A DNA stretch of 64,000 nucleotides from Diaphorobacter sp. HDW4A (GCF_011305995.1 NZ_CP049910.1:3720001-3784000), one strand, 5' to 3'. Shown: positions 8,897 to 18,080, counted from the first letter of the stretch. Notes: a model not told the origin generated them from the letters alone. Made by a program: numbers and translations.

Positions 8897-9651
8897 CTTC
8901 ATTGGCCGCATGGCCCTATCCGCGCTGGGTAGCGCATCGTGGCGCGGGCAAGCTCGCGCCCGAAAACACCATGGCGGCGTTCCGCATGGGCGCGTCGTAT
9001 GGCTACCGCATGTTCGAATGCGACGCCAAGCTCAGCCAGGATGGCGTGCTGTTTCTGATGCACGACACCGATCTCAAACGCACCACCAACGGCGCGGGAA
9101 CCGGCAGCGACCGCCCCATGGGCGAGCTCGCGCAGCTCGACGCGGGCGCATGGCATTCGCGTTCGTTCGCGGGCGAGCATCTGCCCACGCTTGAGTCCTT
9201 GGCGCGCTGGTGCATCGCCAACCATCTGCACCTGAACGTGGAGATCAAACCCACACCCGGCCAGGAAGAGGCCACAGGCCGCGCCACCGGCGAGCTGATG
9301 AACCGCCTCTGGCCCAAGGATGCCGTGCCGCCGCTGTTCACTTCGTTCAAGCCTGATTCGCTGCGGGGTGCCAAAGCGACAGCGCCTGATGTTCCGCGTG
9401 GGCTGCTGGTCGACAAGTTTGCCGATGGGATAGGCGAGGCGGACATTGCAATTGCGCTGGAGTTGGGGTGTGTGGCGATGGTGCTGAACCATGCGTTGTG
9501 GAATCCTGAGCTGGTGGCTCGCGTGCATGGGGCGGGGATGCGATGCAGCAGCTATACGGTGAATGATGAGTGGGAGGCCAAGCGGTTGCTTGACATCGGT
9601 ACTGATTGCATCATTACGGATCGCGTGGATTTGTTCAGTCCTGCGGGCTGA
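8893..9651 (+). CDS. ugpQ: Glycerophosphodiester phosphodiesterase
   Basis: UgpQ cleaves glycerophosphodiesters to glycerol-3-phosphate and an alcohol in the cytoplasm. It is 252 aa. The catalytic pattern of the family is present: HRGAGKLAPENT (residues about 15-26), the ECDAKLSQDG segment with its acidic metal ligand, MHDTDLKRTTNG, and VEIKP further on. The C-terminal SYTVNDEWEAKRLLDIGTD is also typical. It overlaps the VOC gene by 4 bp and ends the ugp operon, so imported diesters can be used as phosphate or carbon source. Confidence 0.92.
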   Translation: MTSLAAWPYPRWVAHRGAGKLAPENTMAAFRMGASYGYRMFECDAKLSQDGVLFLMHDTDLKRTTNGAGTGSDRPMGELAQLDAGAWHSRSFAGEHLPTLESLARWCIANHLHLNVEIKPTPGQEEATGRATGELMNRLWPKDAVPPLFTSFKPDSLRGAKATAPDVPRGLLVDKFADGIGEADIAIALELGCVAMVLNHALWNPELVARVHGAGMRCSSYTVNDEWEAKRLLDIGTDCIITDRVDLFSPAG

Positions 9652-10028
9652 ACAGCGTCCTTCCCCCCCTCTTCACCCTCTCCCACTTGCGAAGGGGGTG
9701 GCCGGTGTGGGGTCGGTATTCTTTTTCTGTTTCTGCTCTTTGTCTAAGGGCGGAGGCCGGGACTGCCCCCGGCGGGGCAGTAACTTTTTGCTTGCGCGCA
9801 AAAAGTCACCAAAAACGCGCTTTGAAGTCATGCGGCAAAACTCTCTGCAAGCCTGCGGCTCTCCGTTCAGACAGCTTGCCGCAAAAGTGATCTAAAGAGG
9901 TATGTTCGGCAGTTCGCTTCGCTCGTGCCTTTGACGAAAGCCCGCGTGTCCGCCCGCTCCTACGAGGCGATTCTTATACTGGCGCTACAGTGGCGATTTG
10001 CTTTACGCAATTCGCACCTCAAGCCTGT
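9652..10028. repeat. Intergenic stretch with a dispersed palindromic repeat
   Basis: No gene is visible in these 377 bp. The centre resembles a palindromic repeat type common in betaproteobacterial genomes: a C/G-rich lead (GCCCCCGGCGGGGCAG, 9765-9780), then the hairpin ACTTTTTGC-loop-GCAAAAAGT (9783-9791 with 9798-9806), then CACCAAAAACGCG. A second inverted pair, TGCGGCAA near 9831 and TTGCCGCA near 9887, encloses a smaller stem. The hairpin can end ugpQ transcripts. Identification of the repeat family is from memory and not checked. Confidence 0.5.
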
Positions 10029-12542
10029 ATGGATCTGACGCACCGCTCCCCGGATTCTCTACCGCGACGCTCGCGGGCCGCCATCGTCGTGGCCTGTTTG
10101 ATTTCGCTGCTTGTCACGCTGATGTTCGTGTTGGCCCCGACCATGGACGCGCGAGCAGCCAGTCCTGTGCAAACCGATGCTGACACTGGCTCGCCGCTTC
10201 CTCAGCCTGACGATCTGCGCAAGCAGCTTGATGCCATTCCCGCCAAGCTCACCGAGGACACGGATGCGCGCAAGCTGCTCAGTCAACTCAACGGCATCGG
10301 GGCGGCGGCGGATCGGCTTGCCAAGCAGCGGACGAGCGATCTTGCCGATGTCGATGGGCGTCTCGCGGGACTGGGACCGACGCCCGAAAAAGGATCGCCC
10401 GCCGATGCGCCGGATGTGGCCGAGCAGCGGGCCACGCTCAACAAGCAGCGCTCGGCCATCGACTCGGATCTCAAGCTCGCGCGGCTCATCGGGGTGGATG
10501 CGGAGCAGCGCAGCGCCGACATTCTCAAGCAGCGACGCGCGCAGTTCCAGGCTGCGCTGACGGCGCGGGTCGAGTCGCCGATCACGCCCTCGTTCTGGCA
10601 TGTGTGGAAGCTGGCCGCGTATGACGATCTGGAGCGCTTGCGGACGCTCGGAGACGATCTCAGCGCCACGGCGGCTGAGGCCATCGCCACACCGCGCAAG
10701 CGCAACAATTTCGCACTGCATATTCTGGGAGCGCTGCTGCTGATCATCGGCGGCACTTGGGCCGCCGAGCGCATTCTGGTGCGGGTGCTGCCGTCGCGTT
10801 TGCCATCGGGTCGCCTGCGCCGCACGCTGATGGCCAGCATCGCCGTGGTGCTCAATGTGCTGATCGTCACGCTGGCCGTGAAGATCGCGTGGAACGGGTT
10901 GCGGCTGAACGCGGAGTTCGACGAGCCGCTGCAGGCGCTGGAGTCCATCTGCCTGCAGATGGCCGCCTACGGCAGTTATGTGATCGCACTCGGACATTCG
11001 CTGCTGTCAAGCAAGCGCCCGACATGGCGACTGCTGCCGATCTCGGACGATCTCGCGCGTCGCCTGAGCCCGTTTCCGTGGTGGTTTGCGCTGTCGTCCG
11101 CACTCGGCGGCGTCGCGACCGAGGTCAGCGCGATTGCGGGGCTCAGCATCTCATCGGAAGTGCTGGTGCACATCGTGTTCGCGCTGCTCGCGTCGTTCAT
11201 CACACTGTCCGCACTGCGCCATCTGCGTACGCCCGATGCGCAGGCCGCAAAGGCTGATGCATCCCAAGATGCCGCTGTAGAAAACACCGAGCAGCTCGCC
11301 GAGCGCCCTTGGTGGTTCGGCGTGCTCGCGGCGGCGGCTGGGATTGCGCTGATTACCGTCTTTGTGCTGGTCGCACTCGGCTTCGTAGCGCTCGCGGCCA
11401 CGATTGCGCGGCAGATGGTGTGGACCATGGTGGTGCTGTCCACCATGTATCTGGTGTTCAAGCTGACCGACGATCTCTGCGAATCGCTGCTGTCGTCCAA
11501 GGGTGGTTTCGGTTCGCGCATGCAGACGGCTCTCGGCATCGACGCCAAGCTGCTCGATCAGGCGGCCGTGCTGGCCTCGGGCGTGCTGCGTGTGGCGCTG
11601 TTTTTTTACATGGTGATCGCGTTGATGGCGCCACTGGGCACCGCACCCGACGAGGTGTTCCGGCGTGGAACCTCGGTCGATCACAGCCTCAAGATCGGCG
11701 AGTTCACCATCGCTCCGCAGGCCCTGCTCACGGCGGCGGCGGTGATCTGTTTCGGCTTTCTCGCGATCCATCTGTTCAAGCGCTGGCTCACCAACCGCTA
11801 TTTCCCCAACACCTCACTCGAGCCCGGCATGCGCAGCTCGATCACCACACTGATGGGTTATGTGAGTGGCGTGGTCGTGATTGCAGCTGCCCTGGCCGGT
11901 CTCGGCATCAGCGTGGAGCGCATCGCCTGGGTGGCGAGCGCACTGTCAGTGGGTATCGGCTTTGGCCTGCAAGCCATCGTGCAGAACTTCATTTCGGGCC
12001 TGATTCTGCTGGCGGAGCGGCCGGTGCGCGTGGGCGACTGGGTGAAGCTCGGGGACACTGAGGGCGATGTGCGCCGGGTGAACGTGCGGGCCACGGAAAT
12101 CCAGCTCTCGGATCGCTCAACCATGATCGTGCCGAACTCGGAGTTCATCACCAAGTCCGTGCGCAATATGACGCTGGTAGGTGCTCCCGGGCGCGTGATG
12201 TTGAACCTGCCCGCGCCCCTCGACACCGACGCGCCGCGCATGCGCGAAATCATTCTCGATGCCTACATCTCGCACCCAAGCATTCAGGACAGCCCCGCGC
12301 CCATCGTGCAGCTCGAAGGCATACAGAACGGCACGCTGATGTTCCTCGCCATCGGCTACATCGGCAATCCGCGCAACACTGGCAGCGTGCGCAGCGATCT
12401 GCTGTTCGAGATATTGAAATCATTGCGCGAAGCGGGCCTGCATTTGTCGCCGCCCGCAACCACCTCCGTCGCCTCCGGAGCCAACAACCCACCGGGCTCG
12501 AGTGGCGATCCGGTGGTTGATCAGCTCACGAATCCACGGTGA
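10029..12542 (+). CDS. Large MscS-type mechanosensitive channel with DUF3772-like N-terminus
   Basis: This is an inner-membrane channel of the long MscS class, 837 aa from the ATG at 10029. A signal/anchor helix comes first (AAIVVACLISLLVTLMFVLA). A periplasmic coiled-coil-rich part with LAKQRTSDLADVDGRL and repeated Q/R-rich helices follows (about 60-220), then several transmembrane helices. The C-terminal MscS core holds the pore-lining segment (WVASALSVGIGFGLQAIVQNF, residues about 635-655) and the beta domain (RVGDWVKLGDTEGDVRRVNV). Such channels open under hypo-osmotic stress. A GTG at 9990 could add 13 residues, but ATG 10029 gives the more usual N-terminus. Confidence 0.85.
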   Translation: MDLTHRSPDSLPRRSRAAIVVACLISLLVTLMFVLAPTMDARAASPVQTDADTGSPLPQPDDLRKQLDAIPAKLTEDTDARKLLSQLNGIGAAADRLAKQRTSDLADVDGRLAGLGPTPEKGSPADAPDVAEQRATLNKQRSAIDSDLKLARLIGVDAEQRSADILKQRRAQFQAALTARVESPITPSFWHVWKLAAYDDLERLRTLGDDLSATAAEAIATPRKRNNFALHILGALLLIIGGTWAAERILVRVLPSRLPSGRLRRTLMASIAVVLNVLIVTLAVKIAWNGLRLNAEFDEPLQALESICLQMAAYGSYVIALGHSLLSSKRPTWRLLPISDDLARRLSPFPWWFALSSALGGVATEVSAIAGLSISSEVLVHIVFALLASFITLSALRHLRTPDAQAAKADASQDAAVENTEQLAERPWWFGVLAAAAGIALITVFVLVALGFVALAATIARQMVWTMVVLSTMYLVFKLTDDLCESLLSSKGGFGSRMQTALGIDAKLLDQAAVLASGVLRVALFFYMVIALMAPLGTAPDEVFRRGTSVDHSLKIGEFTIAPQALLTAAAVICFGFLAIHLFKRWLTNRYFPNTSLEPGMRSSITTLMGYVSGVVVIAAALAGLGISVERIAWVASALSVGIGFGLQAIVQNFISGLILLAERPVRVGDWVKLGDTEGDVRRVNVRATEIQLSDRSTMIVPNSEFITKSVRNMTLVGAPGRVMLNLPAPLDTDAPRMREIILDAYISHPSIQDSPAPIVQLEGIQNGTLMFLAIGYIGNPRNTGSVRSDLLFEILKSLREAGLHLSPPATTSVASGANNPPGSSGDPVVDQLTNPR

Positions 12543-12556
12543 TCATTCCGCGCTGA

Positions 12557-13375
12557 TCAGTCCTCACTCAGCTCGGCGTGATGCGCGACCTCGCCACGCT
12601 TCCAGTACGCGGCAATGCGCATGCGCTTGGCGTCCACGCCCGGCTTGGCGAGCAAGGTGCGGCGCAGCTGCGCCATGTCGTTGTGCTCGCCCGCAGCCCA
12701 GACGAAGCCATCACCCCCGGGAATCGAGAGCTCCTGCGCGGCCGCGTCGAGCGAATCCACCCATTGCAGATCGACCTGCGCGGCGCTCGCCAGTGCACGC
12801 TGATCGGCCACGTGGTCGAGCTGCACCCGCACCGTCACGCGCGCCGTAGCTGGCAGCTCGGAAAGACGGCGCTCGATGGCGGGCAAGGCGCTCGCGTCGC
12901 CCAGCAGCCAGTGCCATTCGAAAGCCTCGGGCACGACCATGCTGCCGCGCGGGCCGGCGATGCCCACCCATTGGCCGATCTGCGCCGTGGCCGCCCACTG
13001 TGCGGCAGGACCGGCCTCGTGCATCGCGAATTCGAGCACCATCGTGCCCTTGGCATGGTCCCAGCGCACGGGCGTGAAGTCGCGAGCAATCGGGCGCGGG
13101 CCGCCTTCGAAATGCGGGCGACCATCCACCATGGTCGCCAGAGTGGGCTTTTCCTGACCCGCTACGGGCAACAGCAGCTTGACGTGGTCATCGAAGCCCA
13201 CGCTCTTGAAGTTAGACAGATCGGCGCTGCCCAGCGTCACGCGGACAAAGCCGGGGCTGACGATCTCGCGTGACATGAGCTGCATGTGGCGCGAGCTGAA
13301 GCCGTGGCGCACGCGCTCAACGCGCAGAGGATTGAGGTTGGTTGCAACCGCTTCGACAGTAGAAGGAATGGACAT
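12557..13375 (-). CDS. Siderophore-interacting protein (FAD-dependent ferric-siderophore reductase family)
   Basis: This 272-aa cytoplasmic protein belongs to the SIP/ViuB/YqjH family that reduces ferric siderophores to release iron. The N-terminal FAD-binding barrel includes RVTLGSADLSNFKSVGFDDH and the RPIARDFTPVRWD segment (an R-x-[YF]-[ST]-type flavin motif). The C-terminal SIP domain holds WHWLLGDASALPAIERRL and FVWAAGEHND, the nucleotide-binding part. It is divergent from a MarR regulator, with two palindromes in between, so repression by that regulator is likely. Whether it uses NADPH or NADH cannot be told from sequence. Confidence 0.88.
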   Translation of the reverse strand: MSIPSTVEAVATNLNPLRVERVRHGFSSRHMQLMSREIVSPGFVRVTLGSADLSNFKSVGFDDHVKLLLPVAGQEKPTLATMVDGRPHFEGGPRPIARDFTPVRWDHAKGTMVLEFAMHEAGPAAQWAATAQIGQWVGIAGPRGSMVVPEAFEWHWLLGDASALPAIERRLSELPATARVTVRVQLDHVADQRALASAAQVDLQWVDSLDAAAQELSIPGGDGFVWAAGEHNDMAQLRRTLLAKPGVDAKRMRIAAYWKRGEVAHHAELSED

Positions 13376-13403
13376 GGACAGTGACTTTCGGGATTGGCTA
13401 AAA

Positions 13404-13451
13404 TGTTGATTTAGTCAACAAGATACCCGCATCATGTTGACTTTGTCAACA
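13404..13451. promoter_or_regulatory. Two matching palindromic operators between siderophore reductase and marR
   Basis: Two 17-bp inverted repeats share the arms TGTTGA and TCAACA: TGTTGATTTAGTCAACA at 13404-13420 and TGTTGACTTTGTCAACA at 13435-13451. Their centres are 31 bp apart, about three helical turns, so dimers would sit on the same face. Arms of this kind are typical MarR-family sites. The second site overlaps a possible ATG at 13434, which supports ATG 13470 as the true marR start. Confidence 0.75.
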
Positions 13452-13469
13452 ACAAACAAAAACCACGCC

Positions 13470-13988
13470 ATGAACGCTGTTACCACCTCCACCAAGGTGC
13501 TGGATGCCTTGCACGACCTTGTCCACACCTACCGCAGCCGCATGCGCTCCGAAATGCACCGCCACGATGACAGGCTCAACCGCAACTCGGTGCGCTGCCT
13601 CCTCTTCGTGGGACACGAGCCACTGTGCACGCACAAGGCGCTGATGGATTTCCTGCGTGCCGACAAGGCGCAGGTCGCGCGCACGCTCAATGAAATGGAA
13701 GACAACGGCTGGATCGAGCGCGTGCCCCACCCCGACGACCGCCGCAGCCGCCGTCTGCAGCTGAGCGCGCAGGGCCAGACGCTGTTCACCACAATGCAGG
13801 CCGCGCGCGCCAGAGTCGGCGAGCAGATGCTGCAAGGCGTGCCAGAAGCGCAGCAGGCCGAGCTTGCCGCGCAGTTGCTGCAGATGCAGGCGTATCTGAA
13901 AGAATCCGGTGTCCCCGCTGCGCCGGACTGCGGCAAAAGCTGCGGAAGCGGTGAAAAAGGCCCGATCAACCCCTCCAGCCTCGCATGA
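13470..13988 (+). CDS. MarR-family transcriptional regulator
   Basis: This is a 172-aa winged-helix repressor. The DNA-binding part spans about residues 45-105: the recognition helix region is ALMDFLRADKAQVARTLNEM, followed by a wing with VPHPDDRRSRRLQLSAQG, a MarR hallmark. Dimerisation helices flank it. It faces the siderophore-interacting gene, and two palindromes in the shared upstream region suggest it represses both that gene and itself. The C-terminus carries a CGKSCG pair that might sense metal or oxidation, but this is a guess. ATG 13434 is an alternative start adding 12 residues. Confidence 0.85.
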   Translation: MNAVTTSTKVLDALHDLVHTYRSRMRSEMHRHDDRLNRNSVRCLLFVGHEPLCTHKALMDFLRADKAQVARTLNEMEDNGWIERVPHPDDRRSRRLQLSAQGQTLFTTMQAARARVGEQMLQGVPEAQQAELAAQLLQMQAYLKESGVPAAPDCGKSCGSGEKGPINPSSLA

Positions 13989-14244
13989 TCACCCACTGTG
14001 TGGTGGCAATCGCAACACTCAGCGCCATGTAAGAAACCCATTTGCCGTCGTTCCCGAAAACCCACGGTCCGGCGAGCAGAGCGGCACACCCCACAACGAA
14101 ATTGATAGCAATAGGTCGAATCCAGCCCAGCGGTTTGACGCGTTGACGGAAAAAAATCTGCGTCAGTCCCACCGTCAACAAAGCCACCACAAGAGCGGGT
14201 AGCACAAAATTCAGAAAATGGTTCAGCGCGAGTAAGGGATTCAT
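13966..14244 (-). CDS. Small hypothetical membrane protein
   Basis: A 92-aa protein with three predicted hydrophobic helices (FVLPALVVALLTVGLTQIFF, INFVVGCAALLAGPWVF and YMALSVAIATTQWVI). I do not recognise a named family with confidence. It is convergent with the MarR gene and overlaps its end by 23 bp. The codon pattern and membrane topology look real, but the ribosome site is poor. Confidence 0.6.
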   Translation of the reverse strand: MNPLLALNHFLNFVLPALVVALLTVGLTQIFFRQRVKPLGWIRPIAINFVVGCAALLAGPWVFGNDGKWVSYMALSVAIATTQWVIMRGWRG

Positions 14245-14304
14245 AAATATGACTCAGATCAAGTCAGCCATTCACCGCATTCAACCTTGATCGCGTACAA
14301 ATTT

Positions 14305-14310
14305 TATAAT
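14305..14310 (+). promoter_or_regulatory. Consensus -10 box directly before hemA
   Basis: A perfect TATAAT lies only six bases before the hemA ATG at 14317. A transcript from it would start at or next to the A of the ATG, giving a leaderless mRNA. The best -35 candidate is TTCAAC at 14280-14285 with a long 19-bp spacer. No ribosome site exists between the box and the start codon. Confidence 0.55.
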
Positions 14311-14316
14311 CGACCC

Positions 14317-15606
14317 ATGGCAGTTTGGGCTTTAGGTATCAATCACACGACCGCGCCGCTTGACATGCGCGGTCGTTTTGCGTTCGCGATCGATCAGATT
14401 GCGCCGACGCTGATCGGTCTGCGCCAGGCCCTGACCAGCAATACCGTGCGCCACCCCGGGGTGGAGACGGCCATTCTGTCGACCTGCAATCGCACCGAAA
14501 TCTACTGCGCCGCCGACGCGCCGGCTCTCGACCACACACTCGACTGGCTGGCCCACTCCGGCGGCGTGAGCCCCGCCTTGTTGCGCTCGCATTCCTACAC
14601 GCTCGAAAACGACCTCGTCGCGCGCCACGCCTTCCGCGTCGCAAGCGGGCTCGATTCGATGGTGCTTGGCGAAGCCCAGATCCTCGGCCAGATGAAGAAC
14701 GCCGTGCGCGCAGCCGAAACGGCGGGCGTACTCGGCACGACGCTGAACCAGCTGTTCCAGCGCAGCTTCGCCGTCGCCAAGGAAGTGCGCAGCTCCACCG
14801 AGATCGGCGCGCACAGCATCAGCATGGCGGCCGCAGCCGTTCGCCTGGCGGGTCAGCTGTTTGAAGATCTCTCGCAGATCAAGGTGCTGTTTGTCGGCGC
14901 AGGCGAGATGATCGAGCTGGTCTCCACGCACTTCGCGGCCAAGCATCCCAAGCAGATCACGATTGCCAACCGCACGCTCGAGCGTGGCGAAAAGCTGGCC
15001 TCGCAGTTCGGCGCCAACACCATGCGCCTGTCCGACCTGCCCGAGCATCTGCACGAATACGACGCGGTGATCAGTTGCACGGCCTCAAGCCTGCCGATCA
15101 TCGGTCTGGGCGCCGTCGAGAGTGCGCTCAAGAAGCGCAAGCGCCGCCCGATCTTCATGGTCGATCTCGCCGTGCCGCGCGACATCGAGGCCGAGGTCAA
15201 GGATCTGCGCGACGTCTATCTCTACACCGTGGACGATCTCGCCAACGTGGTGCGCACCGGTCAAGCCCAGCGTCAGGCGGCGGTGCAGCAGGCCGAGGTC
15301 ATCATCGACCACGGCGTTCAGAGCTTCATGCACTGGCTTGACCAGCGCCGTCCGCAAGGCGGTGCCGTGCCGCTGATCCAGCAGATCAATGCCCAGGCCG
15401 ACGAATGGCGCGCCCTTGAAATAGCGCGCGCCAAGCGGCTCATCGCCAAGGGCGAGGACATCGACACCGTGCTTGAAGCCCTCTCGCGCGGCATCACGCA
15501 GAAGATGCTCCACGGCACCATGGCCGAGCTGCACAAGGGCGACGCCGATCAGCGCGCCCAGACTGCCGACACCGTCCAGCGTCTGTTCCTGCGCAAAGAG
15601 CGTTAG
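14317..15606 (+). CDS. hemA: Glutamyl-tRNA reductase
   Basis: HemA reduces glutamyl-tRNA(Glu) to glutamate-1-semialdehyde, the committed step of C5 tetrapyrrole synthesis. The 429-aa protein opens MAVWALGINHTTAPLDMRG. The catalytic cysteine is in STCNRTEIYC (about residue 55). The substrate-binding LDSMVLGEAQILGQMKNA and the NADPH-binding FVGAGEMIEL follow, and a C-terminal dimerisation domain ends in VQRLFL. It is the first gene of a conserved run: prfA follows 120 bp later and prmC and grxD after that. Confidence 0.96.
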   Translation: MAVWALGINHTTAPLDMRGRFAFAIDQIAPTLIGLRQALTSNTVRHPGVETAILSTCNRTEIYCAADAPALDHTLDWLAHSGGVSPALLRSHSYTLENDLVARHAFRVASGLDSMVLGEAQILGQMKNAVRAAETAGVLGTTLNQLFQRSFAVAKEVRSSTEIGAHSISMAAAAVRLAGQLFEDLSQIKVLFVGAGEMIELVSTHFAAKHPKQITIANRTLERGEKLASQFGANTMRLSDLPEHLHEYDAVISCTASSLPIIGLGAVESALKKRKRRPIFMVDLAVPRDIEAEVKDLRDVYLYTVDDLANVVRTGQAQRQAAVQQAEVIIDHGVQSFMHWLDQRRPQGGAVPLIQQINAQADEWRALEIARAKRLIAKGEDIDTVLEALSRGITQKMLHGTMAELHKGDADQRAQTADTVQRLFLRKER

Positions 15607-15726
15607 CGCTCTCTCCTTTTCAGGCCAGCCCCATGCGCTGGCCTTTTCTCGCTGCGCGCGCGTCGCAGCCCGGCCGTCGATCATGCGGACCGACGGCACC
15701 GTCCAAATTCCATTGCGTCCTCCACG

Positions 15727-16809
15727 ATGAAACCCTTTCTCAGAACCCAGCTCGAGAAGTACGCGCAGCGCCTCGAAGAACTCGACTTCCTGCTCTCGCG
15801 CGAGGACATCATGTCCGACATGAAGCAGTACCGCGCGATCTCCAAGGAGCACGCCGAAGTCACGCAGATCGCCGGCCGCTACAGGCGCTACACCCAGATC
15901 GAATCCGATCTCATCGGTGCACGCGAGATGCTCGAAGACCCCGACATGGCCGAGATGGCGCAGGACGAAATCGCCAGCGGTGAAGCCGAACTCCTGCAGC
16001 TTGAGGACGAACTGCAGCGCCTCTTGTTGCCCAAGGACCCGGATGACGCGCGCAATGCCTTCATGGAAATCCGCGCGGGCACGGGCGGTGACGAATCCGC
16101 GCTGTTCGCAGGCGACCTGACCCGCATGTACACGCGCTATGCGGCCACCAAGGGCTGGAAGGTGGAGATCATGTCCGCCAACGAAAGCGAGCTCGGCGGC
16201 TACAAGGAAGTGGTGCTGCGCATCGAAGGCGACGACATCTACGGGCGCATGCGCTTCGAGTCCGGCGGCCACCGCGTGCAGCGCGTGCCCGCTACCGAAA
16301 CCCAGGGCCGCATCCACACCAGCGCCTGCACGGTCGCGGTGATGCCCGAGCCCGATGAGCATCAGGCCATCACGCTGAACCCCGTCGATCTGCGCATCGA
16401 CACCTTCCGCGCGTCCGGCGCGGGCGGCCAGCACATCAACAAGACCGACTCCGCCGTGCGCGTGGTCCACCTGCCCACCGGCATCGTCGCCGAATGCCAG
16501 GATGGCCGCAGCCAGCACAGCAACAAGGCCAAAGCCCTGCAGGTGCTGCAGGCCCGAATTCAGGAAAAGGAACGCAGCGAACGCGCAGCCAAGGAAGCCG
16601 CGCTGCGCAAGGGCCTGATCGGCTCGGGCGACCGCTCCGACCGCATCCGCACCTACAACTTCCCTCAGGGTCGATTCACGGATCACCGCATCAACCTCAC
16701 GCTCTACAAGCTGCTGGCCATCATGGAAGGCGACATGGACGAAGTGCTCGACGCGCTCGCCCATACGCGCGAGGCCGAGTTGCTCACGGAGTTGGAAGTC
16801 AACGCATAA
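15727..16809 (+). CDS. prfA: Peptide chain release factor 1
   Basis: RF1 recognises UAA and UAG stop codons and triggers peptide release. The 360-aa length is standard. The codon-reading tripeptide is PAT in [10 protein letters not shown], and the catalytic GGQ sits in [17 protein letters not shown]. Its glutamine is the substrate of PrmC, encoded next. A coiled-coil N-terminal domain ([20 protein letters not shown]) precedes these. ATG 15727 is the only sensible start. Confidence 0.97.
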   Translation: MKPFLRTQLEKYAQRLEELDFLLSREDIMSDMKQYRAISKEHAEVTQIAGRYRRYTQIESDLIGAREMLEDPDMAEMAQDEIASGEAELLQLEDELQRLLLPKDPDDARNAFMEIRAGTGGDESALFAGDLTRMYTRYAATKGWKVEIMSANESELGGYKEVVLRIEGDDIYGRMRFESGGHRVQRVPATETQGRIHTSACTVAVMPEPDEHQAITLNPVDLRIDTFRASGAGGQHINKTDSAVRVVHLPTGIVAECQDGRSQHSNKAKALQVLQARIQEKERSERAAKEAALRKGLIGSGDRSDRIRTYNFPQGRFTDHRINLTLYKLLAIMEGDMDEVLDALAHTREAELLTELEVNA

Positions 16810-16821
16810 GCGTCCCGAGTG

Positions 16822-17694
16822 ATGATGACCTCCACCTCTCCCTCCACGATCGCCCAATTGCTCGCACATGCCGCGCAACAAGGGCTAGCGCGTGTCGATG
16901 CGCAAATGCTGATGCTGCACACGGCAGGCCAGCCGACGCATGCACGCGCGTGGTTGATCACACACGATGGCGAGGCGCTGACCGACACGCAACTTCTTCA
17001 GTGGAACGACCTCTGCCACCGCAGACTGCAGGGCGAACCCGTCGCCTACCTGACTGGCCAGAAGGAATTCTTCGGCCTGACGCTGCAGGTGGATGCCCGC
17101 GTGCTCGATCCGCGCCCGGACACGGAAACGCTGGTCGATTGGGCACTCGAACTACTGCCCGGCGATGGCGGGGGCCTGCGCCTTGTCGATCTGGGCACCG
17201 GCAGCGGTGCCATCGCGCTTGCGCTGCAACAGCAACGCCCCAAGGCCGAAATCTGGGCCGTGGACGCCAGCGCCGATGCGCTCGCGGTGGCCCAAGGCAA
17301 TGCCGCACGGTTGAAGCTCCCGGTGAGCTTCGCGCACGGAAGTTGGCTGTCCCCGCTGCAAGGTACGTTCGACGCCATCGTCAGCAACCCGCCCTACATC
17401 CCCTTGGCCGACCCACATCTGGCCGCGCTGACGCACGAGCCGCTCTCGGCTCTAGCCAGCGGAGGTGATGGGCTCGACGACATCCGGCTCATCATCGGCC
17501 AAGCCCCTTCCAAGCTGAAACCGGGCGGCTGGCTTCTGCTCGAACACGGCTGGGACCAGTCCGAAGCCGTCCAAGCACTTTTAAACGATGCGGGATTTGA
17601 TGCCGTGCAAAGTCGCGTCGATCTGGCCGGGATTGCCCGCTGCACCGGAGGGAAAATCCCGCAAAGCCACTGTCCAGACCAGACAGTGGAATAA
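16822..17694 (+). CDS. prmC: Release factor glutamine methyltransferase
   Basis: PrmC methylates the GGQ glutamine of release factors, raising termination efficiency. It is 290 aa. The N-terminal helical RF-binding domain (about 1-80) is followed by a SAM-binding Rossmann fold with VDLGTGSGAIALAL, and the catalytic NPPY motif (VSNPPYIPLAD) contacts the glutamine. It begins 12 bp after prfA, consistent with co-expression with its substrate. The start is ambiguous among GTG 16819, ATG 16822 and ATG 16825. Confidence 0.93.
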   Translation: MMTSTSPSTIAQLLAHAAQQGLARVDAQMLMLHTAGQPTHARAWLITHDGEALTDTQLLQWNDLCHRRLQGEPVAYLTGQKEFFGLTLQVDARVLDPRPDTETLVDWALELLPGDGGGLRLVDLGTGSGAIALALQQQRPKAEIWAVDASADALAVAQGNAARLKLPVSFAHGSWLSPLQGTFDAIVSNPPYIPLADPHLAALTHEPLSALASGGDGLDDIRLIIGQAPSKLKPGGWLLLEHGWDQSEAVQALLNDAGFDAVQSRVDLAGIARCTGGKIPQSHCPDQTVE

Positions 17695-17750
17695 TTACCG
17701 CAACCCGCCCTGAGACTTGATCAAGGGCATCCAGTTATCAGGAGAATTTC

Positions 17751-18080
17751 ATGAGTGACGTACAACAACGCATCGACCAACTCGTCAAGGGCAGCGACGT
17801 CCTGCTCTTCATGAAGGGCAACGCCAGCTTCCCCATGTGCGGCTTCTCGGGCCGTGCGATCCAGATCCTCAAGGCCTGCGGCGTTGACCCCAAGAACGTC
17901 ACCACGGTGAACGTACTGGAAGATCAGGAAATCCGTCAGGCCATCAAGGACTACAGTCAGTGGCCCACCATTCCCCAACTGTATGTGAAGGGCGAGTTCA
18001 TCGGTGGTTCGGACATCATGATGGAAATGTACGAATCGGGTGAACTCCAGCAAGTGCTGACCGGTGGCGCTGCTGCCTGA
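17751..18080 (+). CDS. grxD: Monothiol glutaredoxin, Grx4 type
   Basis: This 109-aa protein is a CGFS-type glutaredoxin that carries or transfers [2Fe-2S] clusters. The active site is FPMCGFSGRA at residues about 27-36, with the glutathione-binding WPTIPQLYVKGEFIGGSDI further on. A good ribosome site (AGGAGA) precedes ATG 17751. It ends the hemA-prfA-prmC-grxD run, and a strong terminator follows. Confidence 0.95.
   Translation: MSDVQQRIDQLVKGSDVLLFMKGNASFPMCGFSGRAIQILKACGVDPKNVTTVNVLEDQEIRQAIKDYSQWPTIPQLYVKGEFIGGSDIMMEMYESGELQQVLTGGAAA

Noticed and set aside
9990..10028. GTG start at 9990 for the MscS-type channel
   Set aside because: No ribosome site, and it would add 13 residues before the usual short charged N-terminus; ATG 10029 is preferred.
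13434..13469. ATG 13434 as start of the MarR gene
   Set aside because: It would place the second operator inside the coding region and add residues without family support; ATG 13470 fits better, though this is not certain.
15085..16881. A 598-codon minus-strand frame opposite hemA and prfA
   Set aside because: Both sense genes are certain; the frame spans their intergenic gap without a start or any domain.
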